Below are positions 9,991 through 21,816 of a stretch of DNA of 38,825 nt, in pieces. Position 1 is the first letter of the stretch. Each line of letters starts with the position of its first letter. The translations under genes and the position numbers were made by a program. The DNA is from Smittium mucronatum (lineage: Eukaryota; Kickxellomycota; Harpellomycetes; Harpellales; Legeriomycetaceae). The notes beneath the pieces are model-generated. The model was given only the letters and a program-made list of their open reading frames with translations, made no database searches and had not been told where the DNA came from. The DNA is taken from positions 1 to 38,825 of the forward strand of contig LSSL01007577.1 in assembly GCA_001953115.1 (NCBI GenBank), in the 5' to 3' direction.

Positions 9991-11929
9991 AAATTAACCC
10001 ATACTTAATTTGTAGGACCCTCAATTTAATTATGAGTTTTAATTTTTGATAATTATAAGCAAAAAATGGTATCAGAGGTCTTTTCGAAATTTAAATACTT
10101 TTTTTTAGAGTTTGAGAAAATAAATGTACTTAGTTTTCAAGGGAAAGAGATTTGAAATTAAGCTTTATTTTACAAGACTCGAAATTAAGATGTTGAAAAA
10201 CTCAACCAAAAAAATATGGCTAAGCTTGTTTATATATATGTCGATAGTATTTATAAGTATTGGTTATTGCTAAGATGACATTGTCTTCGGTTTATAAAAT
10301 CAGTGAAAAATTTGGGTTTGAATATGGCGATCTAGTGGGCAGTCTTCATCGAAGGATTTCAGCCCATTTCATTAACAATTAAATGTATAAATATCCATGA
10401 AAATAAAATAAAAAATAAACTCAAATCATTTATTAAATATAATATAAATATCAAAAATGAAATTACTAGGAAAAATAATGGATTGGAAAACGTGGTACAG
10501 ATATTAAATTGCAAAATAAGGGATTTATATCTCGAAACTAACTGTTGATAAAAGATAGATATTTTTTTTAAAAAACTGTTCATCTTTTGAAATAGACGTT
10601 ATTAATATTTAAGCCGCATTAAATCTTACATAAATACTACAGAATAAAATAAAATGGCTAAAATGAAATGTAAATGCCACGATATTAGGACGCTTTTGGA
10701 TTTCAAAATTTGCTATGTTAATTTTATTGCCCAAAAAAAACAATTTACTTCATGAAATTAAAATAGCTTAAATCATTTTTTTAAAATCATTTAAAAAAGC
10801 AGCTCACTCTTCCTAATTTAAGAATAAGCCGTGCTGTTCAAATATTGCTACAAATATAATAAATAAATATTATTAAAAGATATTTTATTTTCTATTTAAA
10901 AACAATAATACTTGTAAAAAAATTTATAACACTTCCGATAAAAACTTTAGAATCGTGAGCTCAAAAAATTTACCCTAGATTGTAGTTTATTTCAAAATTA
11001 ACCACTCTTCAAGATGATAACTACATAAAAAGACATTCCCTAATATATATATTCTTTCCAAAAATCTAGTAAAGCAAAAATGGAACGTTTTTAAACATCT
11101 TCAACAGGTTTGTTTTTTTCAGAAAAAATAATAATCACCAAAATATTCTTATGAAAAATTAAAAAAATAAAGATTATAGGAGGTGAGAGTTATATAAAAG
11201 ACATAAATCACTTTAAAAAATATATATCAATAAAAAATAGCTAATCACGACTTTTTGAATAGCTTTTGGGCAACGTTCCAGTTTCAAGTTGTTAACTATT
11301 TATTAATAATAAATTCTTATATTTTAAACCATAACAAAAGATTTAATGGTTTAAATTACTAAGGAATAAGAATTAGAATGTGCTATTAATTTTTAGAAGC
11401 TTTTCTGGCATAAATTTGGGAAAGAGTTCTTTTTTAAAGTTATTTCTCTGGTATCTCCGGTACCTATTTTTTTTTCTCAAAAAATTTGGTCTTTTAGACC
11501 CTTATTGTATCCCTGATGATCCATCGGTTGGCTTGTCAGTTCAATTTTTAATTACAACCGTATATCGGGACTGCGTAAAAAAAAATATTGAGTGTTAAAG
11601 TTTTCAATGGTTCACAACCAAATGAAGCATATAAAACGAAGTAAATCCATAATTGTAAGCCATCAGATTGATTAAGATTATTTCATATCATCTTCATTTA
11701 TAAAGAATTGAAAAATACAAATCTATTTAAAAATCTTTTAAAATACATGAAATTTTACGCATTCTCGATAACCTAATCATTTTTTCTTTCGCAAAGATAC
11801 TCTTCCATCTAAAGTATAAGATTTTATATTCTTTTAAATATTTCAACTATTTTCAAGATATTTTCAAATTTAATTTTCAAGGAAATGTCTTTAAATACTC
11901 AAATCAAAGAAAAATCTCTCGCCACCAAG
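9991..11929. other. AT-rich intergenic stretch, no gene seen
   Basis: No convincing coding region. A 72-codon open frame at 11380-11598 (+) lacks an ATG start and known motifs. The rest is low-complexity AT-rich sequence. Confidence 0.5.
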
Positions 11930-11959
11930 GGTCTAACAGCTATGTTGATAATTTAACAG

Positions 11960-12780
11960 TGAAAATTTTCGTTGAAACTCCGGCGGGGTAGGATCCACAT
12001 GTTTCTACTAACAACTCATCCGCCATACTTAACTTTTATCCGGAACTAGAGGAGCTAATTTCGTGAATTTTATACAACTTCTACATGGCTATACTTACTG
12101 GGGAAGAAAAAAGGGATGTTTATATTAATTCCCAAAAGGTATAAAGACAAGCTACAACCCTCCATAGCTTAACAATTCCTCTTCAAGTTTGTTAAAGAAT
12201 ACTTACTCAGCGCTTTGAGCTATACATGTCGCACTCGCTAATGAAACACGACCTAAAGAATTTTTCATTCACGTGAATCTAAAAGAGAATCATAATTCAA
12301 CATCGGAAGATCCCTTATTTGAAATTCTTAACACATTAAGATTCATAATGGGAAATTTCGTAGCAATGGCCATAAAATACAGACTCGAAGATTTACAGTG
12401 TGGTGAATTTTACGTGAAATACATAATAGGTCGTGGAATACGAAGTCGAGCCGTTTATGGGCTGTGAGAATTTCGAACCGAAAATTGCTGCAATCAGAAT
12501 ATCAATATGCCTAGAGTCAGAAACCTCTTTCAAAGGAAACAGAACTTTGAAGGGCTCCGAACCCTGTCAGCTTTATTCCTGAAAAAACACCAATAATTGG
12601 AGCTGCGGCACCAATATCTTCTAACCATAGAACCAGAATGAAGTTTAGATGTGGAGCAAGTGAACAATATTGCAGAGGTTAAAAAGAGCCTCAACCGCTC
12701 TATCAATAGGAGGGCACCTACAGATGTCCAATTGAACTTTGGAGAAGTTCACGGACAACCAGTGGGTCCGATAAACCTTT
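11960..12780 (+). pseudogene. gag-like remnant of the DIRS-like element
   Basis: Scattered frames give YPELEELIS (near 12040), AILTGEEKRD, and then an open stretch at 12273-12467 with SEDPLFEILNTLRF-IMGNFVAMA, followed by further pieces such as RAPTDVQLNFGEVHGQPVGP. These sit immediately upstream of the RT and have the helical, charged look of gag proteins of DIRS elements. Assignment rests mainly on position and on remembered resemblance, so it is tentative. Confidence 0.4.
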
Positions 12781-12924
12781 TATAATTGTTTACAAATTCC
12801 TTTCAGGTAGCAGGAACAGAATAAAATAAATTCAGAGAACAGAATATGTCTTTTTGTAGTGTAGGGCCGCTTGGGTTGCTGAAGGCTGTCTAATAATCAC
12901 TCAACACTAAAAAAAAGTTTTAGC

Positions 12925-13571
12925 TTGTTCGTCGACGAACATGGGATAACCCCCAGGGCAAAGCCCTGTGGACCGCTTCCAACTAATTTAAACCTGCACA
13001 GGTACAAGTGGAAGCTAACAATAGAGATACACCAGGACCCTGTCGTAAGATATGGCTTCATTTCTAACCAAGAATTCGATCTAAGAAGTAAAGAATCCCA
13101 GCCCGGGGTTCTACAGCAACTTATTCTATACCCCAAAAAAATAAAGGAGAGTAACACCCAGTATTGAACCTAAGGAAGCTGAATCTTAGCCTCAAGGAAA
13201 TAAATTTAAAGGTAGAGAACATACTACCGATCTGCAAATTAGTAATCAAAAAAGACCTCATGGAATTATTGGAATTTAAAGACGCTTTCCTGCACATATT
13301 GATTCACACTTCTTGAAGGAAGTATTTAGTATTCTTATGTGACGGAAGAAATTATCAGTTTCGGGTCATTTTTTTGGGGCTGTTGTTAAAACCTCACATT
13401 TTCATAGATATTCTGAGGCCAGTATTAAACTATGCAAGAGCACAGAAGATCAGTAGGTCGGTATTATTAGACAATCTATTGATAATCGGGGAAACGAAAA
13501 AGGTATACATTCGGCACACTTCTAAGCTACAGATAGAAATGACCGAGCTTGGATATTCGATAAATATTTAA
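12925..13571 (+). pseudogene. Reverse transcriptase remnant (DIRS-like), catalytic site lost
   Basis: The frame at 12925-13157 ends GVLQQLILYPKKIKE. A frameshift near 13135-13158 leads into PVLNLRKLNLSLKEIN (from 13158), then LEFKDAFLHI (RT motif A, Asp kept), an in-frame TGA at 13314 where Arg is expected, then YQFRVIFLGLLLKPHIFIDI (motif B region) and SVLLDNLLIIGE, the place of the YxDD box. The second catalytic Asp is Asn (codon 13473-13475), so polymerase activity is lost. The order and spacing of these motifs are typical of DIRS and Ty3-like RTs; the downstream domains decide for DIRS. Confidence 0.75.
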
Positions 13572-13599
13572 AAATAGGAGCCGAGCTCCACAAAAAGTA

Positions 13600-14610
13600 T
13601 ATATCATCTGGGTATGAAAATAGTCAGCCGTAGATACCGTTAAATTTGTCTGCTGAAAATATCAAGGATCTACGCAAAGAAGCCGGGAAGACATCGCATA
13701 TATTTTTAGCGAGCTTCATAGGAAAAGCAAAAGTTTTGTTAATTTTTCTTCTCTTGTGTCGATTAATGATACGATGTCTATTTATTTTAACTAACCAAGT
13801 CTTATTGAGGGAACTTCATGGACATTGAAAGTGATCCTTACAGACCTATCGATAAAAAATATACAATCCCGGAGCAAAAATCATTTAATTTTTAATGGTG
13901 TGTCATTGTTACCAGAAACTCAGAAGGTATGAATATTTAAGGAGGCGAGAGACATTTCCTGGGGAATATTAATTAGCCACAATTGTTACTCCAGTTTATC
14001 GAGTAGGTTGAAGGTTACGCTACACACCAACTGCAAGGAACCTCTTGGTTTTTGTATGTCTTACAGCTGAAAGATGTGGTTTTCAGATCTTTTCTGATTT
14101 ACTCGGTAAACACGACCACTTTGGCATACTTCAATTTATTTGGCGAAACCGCATCTTTAGAACTTCTCGAGATCGCGGAACGCATTTTGATGCACCATCT
14201 AGATACAAAAAACCAGACCACAGGCAACCTAATTTCCATATGTGATGAATCATGCAGACTTAACAAGTCGACTAAATGCCCCAAAAGAATGGTCTCTTTC
14301 ACCCAATACGCTTTTCGAAATGGAAAATAAATACGGGAAATACGACGTAGACCCCTTTGCATCTTTGACGGAAAATAAGGAATGAAATACCACGGTTGGC
14401 TTCAAGATCACCAAGCGATGGTCCAAAATTTACTGAGGTTCAAATTTTCGATTTGGAAGAACCTGTACTGTTGTACACTATGGAACCTGATTTCACATGT
14501 AATCCAAAAATCAATACAAGTTACATAAATATTACAGTAGTTACACCGGATTGGGCTTCGTAAATTTGGTTTCTGGAAATAAAAGCGCTTTAAATAGTCA
14601 ACTAACACAT
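13600..14610 (+). pseudogene. RT thumb, RNase H and DxFA-region remnant of the DIRS-like element
   Basis: After the RT, frames give NIKDLRKEAGKTS and LASFIGKAKVL (13646-13740), a connection-domain signature of this element class. From about 14020, ARNLLVLYVLQLKDVV and SFLIYSVNTTTLAYFNLFGE mark RNase H; the catalytic Asp before Asn-Thr is Val here (codon 14106-14108), and the upstream Glu is Asn. Then YGKYDVDPFASL (about 14327-14370) and HGWLQDHQAMVQNLLRF, YCC-LWNLISHVIQKSIQ follow in shifted frames, the DLFA-type segment that lies between RNase H and the recombinase in DIRS elements. Several stops and frameshifts: dead. Confidence 0.65.
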
Positions 14611-15099
14611 GATACATGAGACTGAGGTGATCCCGGACTCGAAAAGCGGAAATTTGCCTCCTACATAAAAAAATGACTGTAATTTGACGGCGTGTAGAAT
14701 CGGTGGAGATCCCTTAAGTACCAAGACGTCTCTGAAGCTGCGTTGGGTTTAATAAACAACAAATAAAGTGCTGTGAGGAGAAGAACCGCTTATTATCCGA
14801 TTCAAGAAAAGTACAAGGATCTACACAGAGCACGGTATAACAACTCTAACATAACATCGAATATAATATTAAATTAACTATTCAATATTATATACCAAAT
14901 ATAAACTGATGGTGAGCACAATCAGAATGTATAAATAGGATATATTCCAGCTATCACAGAACCCGCAACCGATCAGTAAAAGTGGCTGCATGTGGATACC
15001 ATTTGTAACACTAAGTGATAAGATCGTAACTAGTTATATTAGGCCTGCTATAGACATATAGCTGGTAATCGAGTACTTCCGGATAATGGATTCCAAAAA

Positions 15100-15694
15100 A
15101 GAAATGTAAATAAAACTACTAGCCGGTAAGAGATTTTGGATACTGGAAGTTTGTGTTTTTAATAGGGCAATCGATATACATCAAATATAAGCCGCTTAAA
15201 CAATGATTAGTGACGCTATACTAAAAATATTAATTGCGGCACTGTAGGAGAAGTGCAAGAGATTTCCGATTATCAGACCCTGTGAAATGAGCAGTAACAA
15301 AGAGAAAATTCTATTCCCGGTCAAGGCTTATAAATAATATCACTTTAAGGCTTAAGTGAGCCTATTGCAAGATCGACCCACGAACGATAATACATTAGAA
15401 GTAAATAATGTATTCAGATATATTCTGGAAAATAGAAAATCGCCATCAGTCAATATTATAACCAGAAATAGCTATTTTATTTAATGATTAATTACAAGGC
15501 CAACAAATACACCAATAACGGAGGCTAGAAAAATCAGTGCAATAGTAGCAGTGAATTCAAAAGTATCTTCAGATTCAACTGCATCGCAAGCCTTCTGGTA
15601 TAATTATGTAGTATTTGACGCACATTATCGCTTTTCCCGTACAACGGGAACCAAAATCACACAAAAGATAATGCTTACTGAGCACTTAATATGA
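15100..15694 (+). pseudogene. Tyrosine recombinase remnant (DIRS-like integrase)
   Basis: Plus-strand pieces include KRFPIIRPCEMSSNKEKIL-FPVKAYK (about 15255-15330), NNVFRYILENRKSPSVNIIT (about 15405-15470) and a 65-codon open stretch (15497-15691) with TPITEARKISAIVAV, SDSTASQAFWYNYVVFDAHY and RFSRTT, ending at TGA 15692. A-F-W-x(3)-V-x-F-D-x-x-Y-R and the Arg-rich ARxxSA box are the C-terminal hallmarks of DIRS/Crypton-type recombinases; the Tyr of FDAHYR would be the nucleophile. The middle third is too decayed to follow. In a live element this enzyme inserts circular DNA without target duplication. Confidence 0.6.
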
Positions 15695-17887
15695 ATCCAT
15701 TCAATGATGTGTAATCTAAAGTTAATTTATTCTTTGGAAACTAATAACTAATATTATATTAAGTGTTTATTCAAATTAAGCTCTATGCTCTCAATTCACT
15801 ATTTATTTTACGTCTACGAAAAGATGATAAGGTTATCGATAATGCGTACCATAGCATATGTTTTAAAAAAAAATTATTTTTATTTTTAATTTTCGATGAT
15901 TTATTAATAGAGACGATGACACTTAATATGATTCCATCCTTAGTATAATTTTGGCTAATATTCGCCAAAGGCTAAATAAACTTTAGATAAAATTTTAAAA
16001 AATTTATTTATCTAAAAATATAGTTTTTAGTTATATTCAGGCGTAAATATAACTGAGCTCAAATTTATAGATCTAGTGAAAAATAAATGACACTAACAGA
16101 GATTTAATGTAAATTCACGATATTTTATAAAAATTCGTTCTCACCAAAAAAAAAATCCTTATAAATTTTCTTTTTTCGAATTGTTTTTTTCGAAAAATTC
16201 TTCAATTTCTTCGAGGTCGAAATAATTTATATAGAATCAAATCATTGAATATTTGAGCAAATTTTGCAATAATTAACATGTCAAAAAAATAACCAATATA
16301 ATATATTATTTTTAAAAACTCCGGTCAATAAAAAGCAACTAAATAAAACTCGTTAAAAAATGATTTTTCTAAATTGATTAAAATTTAATTGGGGCTCATA
16401 ATTAAAAAATTTCCCAAAGAGAAATGCGTTTGAAGCATAAAATCATCTTATTAATATTAGTTGGGGTTTTATGTAAAATATTGTAATAAATAATTTTCTG
16501 TGCAAATTTTCATTGTTTGAAATTAAAATAATAGTAATTATTTGGTTGCAATTATTCTTGTATAACATAATAGCTCTGCTTTAAATTTGATTACAATATA
16601 TCTGAATCGAAAATCTAATAAATTATCTTTATTTTTTCAGAAAAAAAGATAAAAATATAATTAATTTAATTTAATTTTTTTATTATTTGAAAACCATCTT
16701 TATAAAAAATTGAAATATAAAAAAGGTAAATTAAAAACATCCTCAGTTTTAAAAAAACATATTCCAGCATAATTTCTATATCATAAATAGGGCTATAAAT
16801 GTTATAGCTTATTGAAAATCTAAATCATTAATTTAATTATTAACAATTTATAACCTCATAAAATATTATTTATTTTAAAAAATAGAGAAACTATCAATAC
16901 TCATTATAAAAAAAATAGCGAAAATTAAAGGAGTATTATTTTAAATTTAATGAGAAGAATTTCGGAATTAAATTTATAAAAGGTTTATGTTTTGATTTAT
17001 ATTATATAAAATCATACTATTATTAATAATAAAAAAGTATCACCTTTTTATTCGAGGGGGAAAAAATTGTTCTTAAAATCCGTTCCAAATTAAATAAATC
17101 TTTCATGAAATTAATCGATGGTTAAAAAAGATAAACGAAAATGATTTAATGTGATTTAATTTTGCGAAATTTATAATGAATATTATATATTCGAAATTTC
17201 ATAGTATTAAGCTATTAAGATATTTTTTAAAAAGTTATTAAAAAATAATATATAGCCGAAAAAATTGATTGAGATAATAAAATATTTATTAAAAAAGAAA
17301 GAAAATCCCCATCTATTGTTTCACCTTATAAAAAAAAATATATAAAAATCCATTTACAAAAATAAACAAATTTTAACAATAATTTTTTACATAAAAAGTT
17401 TTCTAGACATACAGCAATGATTTTTTTCTCCTGAAGAGTTGATAAATTAATTTATTATTACTCTCACGAATACTCAACTCTTAAATAAAACTATAAAACC
17501 CAATTTCACATTTTATTATAGGTTTGTTTCAAATATATAAATCAATTATTTATACATATATTCTGATAGATTATTTGAATCACATTTATCATCTACGAAA
17601 TAATATTCAAACTTGTTCACAAAATCTGTTTTCCTTGTAAAGGTTAATATTTATGTTTAATTCAAAATTTTATTGTTAAAAGACATTTAACATCCGTTGT
17701 GCTAGTAGTTTTTATAAAAAAATCACTTTCCATCTTTCCGTATTTCCGTATTTTCAATTAAATTTATAAGGAAAAGCCAAAAATTAATCTTGTAAAGAAA
17801 TATTTATTAAAATTTTACTGAATTATTATGACATCCAAAATGTATAATTATTCTCAGACTCATACATACTACTTCAGACAAATCCAA
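15695..17887. other. Very AT-rich stretch, no gene seen
   Basis: Nothing coding. A perfect small hairpin lies at 16029-16054: arms AGTTATATT and AATATAACT around an 8-nt loop containing the only GC-rich bases nearby. Otherwise low-complexity A/T sequence. Confidence 0.55.
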
Positions 17888-18765
17888 TATATATATATTA
17901 TGCATTTTGATAACCATGTTGGTTTGAGACTTTTTATTTTATTTTAAGAGTTTATTTGAATTTATTGTTATTATTCTGATTAATTAATTTATTTTCCATC
18001 AAACCCTTGTCAACTGAAAACATCACAATTTTTAAATTAATTTGACATGACTCAATAATACTTATGGTTCTCAAAATTTGATCAGCTTAGAATATTATCA
18101 AAAATAATACATATGTTTTTACCAAAATTAAATCCAAGATCAACGAGTTTTTCCTATTAGGTGGATAGTGGTATATCTATTTATAATGTGCAAAATTTAA
18201 AACTTGAAACTTAACTTTTTTAGCTGAAAGAGAAAAAGATAATTTGAGCTTAAATTATTTTGACTTTTCAACTTCTAAAAACCATTTCTCTTTTAACTTA
18301 AACTAATTTATTTTTTATAATCCCAATATATCTGAAACTACAATATATAGCAAAAAAAGTAAAAATTTATCGGGAAATACACTTTTTATATGTAGGAAAT
18401 ATTAAGCATTATTTTTTCATTTATATACTTGTTATAGAAGTTTTTTAAGAACACAAAATATCTTTTTAAATAATTAGATAATTATTTTTTGGGACCTGCT
18501 GAAAATAGCAGAGCTCAAATTTTTGGTGGATAAGACAATAATCAAACCCTTCATAATATACCGCATCATAACATTTGATTCTTATATAAAACAAAGAATA
18601 TACATTTTATTTCTATTTTGAATATATAAAAATTAACGCTTCTTAAAATTTAAATTTAAAAAATAAATTATAAGAACTATTATGATAATTCCAGTATATA
18701 AGGGAAAAATAAATAAATAATTATTTGTTTATTTATTGCAAGATAATTTTTTTTGTTATAAAATT
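17888..18765 (+). repeat. IR1 left arm, long inverted repeat
   Basis: About 880 bp that reappear in reverse complement at 20939-21816. Matching positions add up to 39704 at every checkpoint I tested (17906/21798, 17921/21783, 18491/21213, 18736/20968), so there is no net insertion or deletion over the arm. The inner 815 bp (17921-18736) show only rare mismatches; identity drops in the outer 33 bp and in the last 25 bp next to the spacer. No open reading frame of note inside. Confidence 0.9.
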
Positions 18766-20938
18766 TCTATTTTAATTTAACTTTTAGTGCAATTTTTAAT
18801 TACTATTTGATTTTATTTGTATAATTTAACATTATTTGTATATTTTTTAATTATGATAGTCCTAAGGAATATTTTTAAATTAAATTAAATTCATAGAAAA
18901 ATAAAAAAATCTACAAGAGAAATTTCAAATAAAATTGATTCTAGTTCCAATTTTCGATATATATTTAATTCTGATATATATGTATGGCTATTTTAAAAAA
19001 TTAACATCAATAGATCATATATTTCTAAAGAAGTGATTATAAAATATAAAAATAAAACACTTTTTATTAATTTTAAAGTTTTGAATTTCTTTTCGGATGA
19101 TAAATATCTTGGAATTATTATAAAATAGATATAATTAATTACAATAAAGAGTATTAAATATAGGATGTGATACCCTGGTTCTGAAAACTGATTGAAATTT
19201 TTATCCTCGTATTTCTATGGACCAAAACATAAATTCATAATGGTGAAGAGACTGAAGATCTACAAAGACTTTCACCTACAGAAAACTTTATCAAATTTCT
19301 TTCATATAAATCTATAACATTTTAAAATTAACAAAAATATGCATTTTTTTCTAAAATACTTTGTTTAAAAGGATGGAATTTTTTAGTTCAAAGGTTTAAT
19401 AGGTTTAAAAATTGGCTAAATTTTATTTATATCTTCAGTATTTACTGAATTCAAAAAGAATTTTAAAAATGATTACTAAAATATAAATACCAAATTATTT
19501 TAAAAAATATAAACAAATAATACCTACAATTTTTCGAAAATAATTTGAAAAAGTAAATTTTGCTTTATCTATATGTTTAGCTCTCTCGGTAATTATTCCA
19601 AATTACATTCCATAATTTTTATCATTTCAAAATTTCGATTGAATAGCGATTCTAAAAAAAAAATCGATACCAGAAGTTTTGGATATGCTAAATTATTTTT
19701 TTAAAAAATTTCTATTCTAATAAAAATATTTAGGCATATAATATATTGGAGTTATCAAACCACGTATTTTTTAAATTTTTCGAAAGCTCTTATTGGAAGA
19801 TTATCAGCTTTTTTTTCTTCTAGAAATACTGAAATAGACTAGACTGTTAATCAAGCGCACGTTGGTTTATAAGTAAGGCTTAATTTTATTGTGTGGGATA
19901 TCGTGTTTATGAATTTTTATAAGTGATAAAAAGGAAATATGGTTTTTTTTAAAAAAATTATAATATTATATTCATTAATAAAATAAATTAAGTGCTGAAA
20001 AAATTATGATTCAAATCATTTTTTATTATTAAAATAGATATATCTAGTGTTTTACATTTATACTCAAACTTTCGGATAGAAAAGATAAAAAATTCCGCTA
20101 TCTAGAGAGTTTTATATAAAATATTATTATATACCTGGTTATTTATCACAGAAAATAATTTTTTTACCGTTATTGAAAAATTAAATAAGTTAATTAAATT
20201 TCATAGTAGAGTAATTATTGAATATGATAAAAGATAGATCGTTCTGACACTGATTTTTTCCAAGTAATCATAAAAATGGATCTTTGATATAGGTATAATG
20301 TTTAGAGGATAATTATAAAAATGTAAGAAGTATAGTTAAATATAATATATATTTTTTTATTTTATATAAAAATAAGAAATTAAACCTCATTTAGAGTCAA
20401 GGAAAAATAGTAGTGTGACACAATGAATATGTAAAGAAATAATAAAACAGAAAATATAAATCATGATAAAAGATAAAAAACCCAAAATAGGACTGAAATA
20501 GGTCTTAGGACTAATATATTTCTGTGCTAATGATAAGGATATTTGGTGATATTTTTTAAATTCAAAACTAATTTGGAATAGAAGACAGGATAATTCATAA
20601 AAATAATTTATAAAAATTGAATACAGATAATATAAATTACTCTACAGAAAATATTCGATCATAGACGCATTCGGAAAATTTAAATGAGGGTGAATGGAGT
20701 TGAATTATTTATTTTTTTAGACGTAATGTAAATTAAACATGTGAAAATTTTGGATTAATTAAAAAACTGAAAAAAAAAAAAAACACGCAGATTATAACCA
20801 TAAGTGTGAAATAGAAGAAACGTAAATCAATTTAACTGTGAAAAATGGGTATCCAAAAACTCTCATTTAGCAAAATAAATTGATGTGAAAATCCGATAAG
20901 TTTAATTTGATTTAAAATCAATTTCTTTTTTTGATGAA
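18766..20938. other. IR1 spacer, no gene seen
   Basis: 2173 bp of AT-rich DNA between the two arms. I see no transposase-like or other coding region on either strand, so if IR1 is a mobile element it is non-autonomous. Confidence 0.6.
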
Positions 20939-21816
20939 AAATTTATAATAAATAAAATTATCTTGCAATAAATAAACAAATATTTATTTATTTATTTTTC
21001 CCTTATATACTGGAATTATCATAATAGTTCTTATAATTTATTTTTTAAATTTAAATTTTAAGAAGCGTTAATTTTTATATATTCAAAATAGAAATAAAAT
21101 GTATATTCTTTGTTTTATATAAGAATCAAATGTTATGATGCGGTATATTATGAAGGGTTTGATTATTGTCTTATCCACCAAAAATTTGAGCTCTGCTATT
21201 TTCAGCAGGTCCCAAAAAATAATTATCTAATTATTTAAAAAGATATTTTGTGTTCTTAAAAAACTTCTATAACAAGTATATAAATGAAAAAATAATGCTT
21301 AATATTTCCTACATATAAAAAGTGTATTTCCCGATAAATTTTTACTTTTTTTGCTATATATTGTAGTTTCAGATATATTGGGATTATAAAAAATAAATTA
21401 GTTTAAGTTAAAAGAGAAATGGTTTTTAGAAGTTGAAAAGTCAAAATAATTTAAGCTCAAATTATCTTTTTCTCTTTCAGCTAAAAAAGTTAAGTTTCAA
21501 GTTTTAAATTTTGCACATTATAAATAGATATACCACTATCCACCTAATAGGAAAAACTCGTTGATCTTGGATTTAATTTTGGTAAAAACATATGTATTAT
21601 TTTTGATAATATTCTAAGCTGATCAAATTTTGAGAACCATAAGTATTATTGAGTCATGTCAAATTAATTTAAAAATTGTGATGTTTTCAGTTGACAAGGG
21701 TTTGATGGAAAATAAATTAATTAATCAGAATAATAACAATAAATTCAAATAAACTCTTAAAATAAAATAAAAAGCCTCAAACCCATAAGGGTATCAAATA
21801 ACATAAAAGATATATA
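20939..21816 (-). repeat. IR1 right arm, long inverted repeat
   Basis: Reverse complement of 17888-18765, in register throughout. Landmarks shared with the left arm include GGGACCTGCTGAAAATAGCA (left 18491-18510, inverted at 21194-21213) and the GTTTATTTATTGCAAGATAA segment. Outer ends converge on ATATATAT-rich DNA on both sides, so a target-site duplication cannot be read by eye. Confidence 0.9.

Larger units (their letters stand above)
11930..15694 (+). mobile_element. Degenerate DIRS-like (tyrosine-recombinase) retrotransposon
   Basis: In the order expected of a DIRS/PAT-type element, the plus strand carries remnants of gag (about 11960-12780), reverse transcriptase (12925-13571), RNase H and the following DxFA region (about 14020-14610) and a tyrosine recombinase (about 15100-15694). 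Every domain is broken by stops and frameshifts, and key catalytic positions are altered, so the copy is dead. No LTRs are visible, consistent with DIRS elements; I could not find their split repeats or inverted ends, so the outer limits are approximate. The stretch is clearly richer in G+C than the DNA on both sides, marking its separate origin. Confidence 0.75.

Noticed and set aside
12410..12490. tRNA on the minus strand suggested by GGTTCGAAATTC
   Set aside because: The putative T arm does not pair, there is no acceptor stem, and the region reads as a gag remnant.
12897..13157. Minus-strand frame of 86 codons over the DIRS-like RT
   Set aside because: Shadow of the plus-strand RT reading; no motif of its own.
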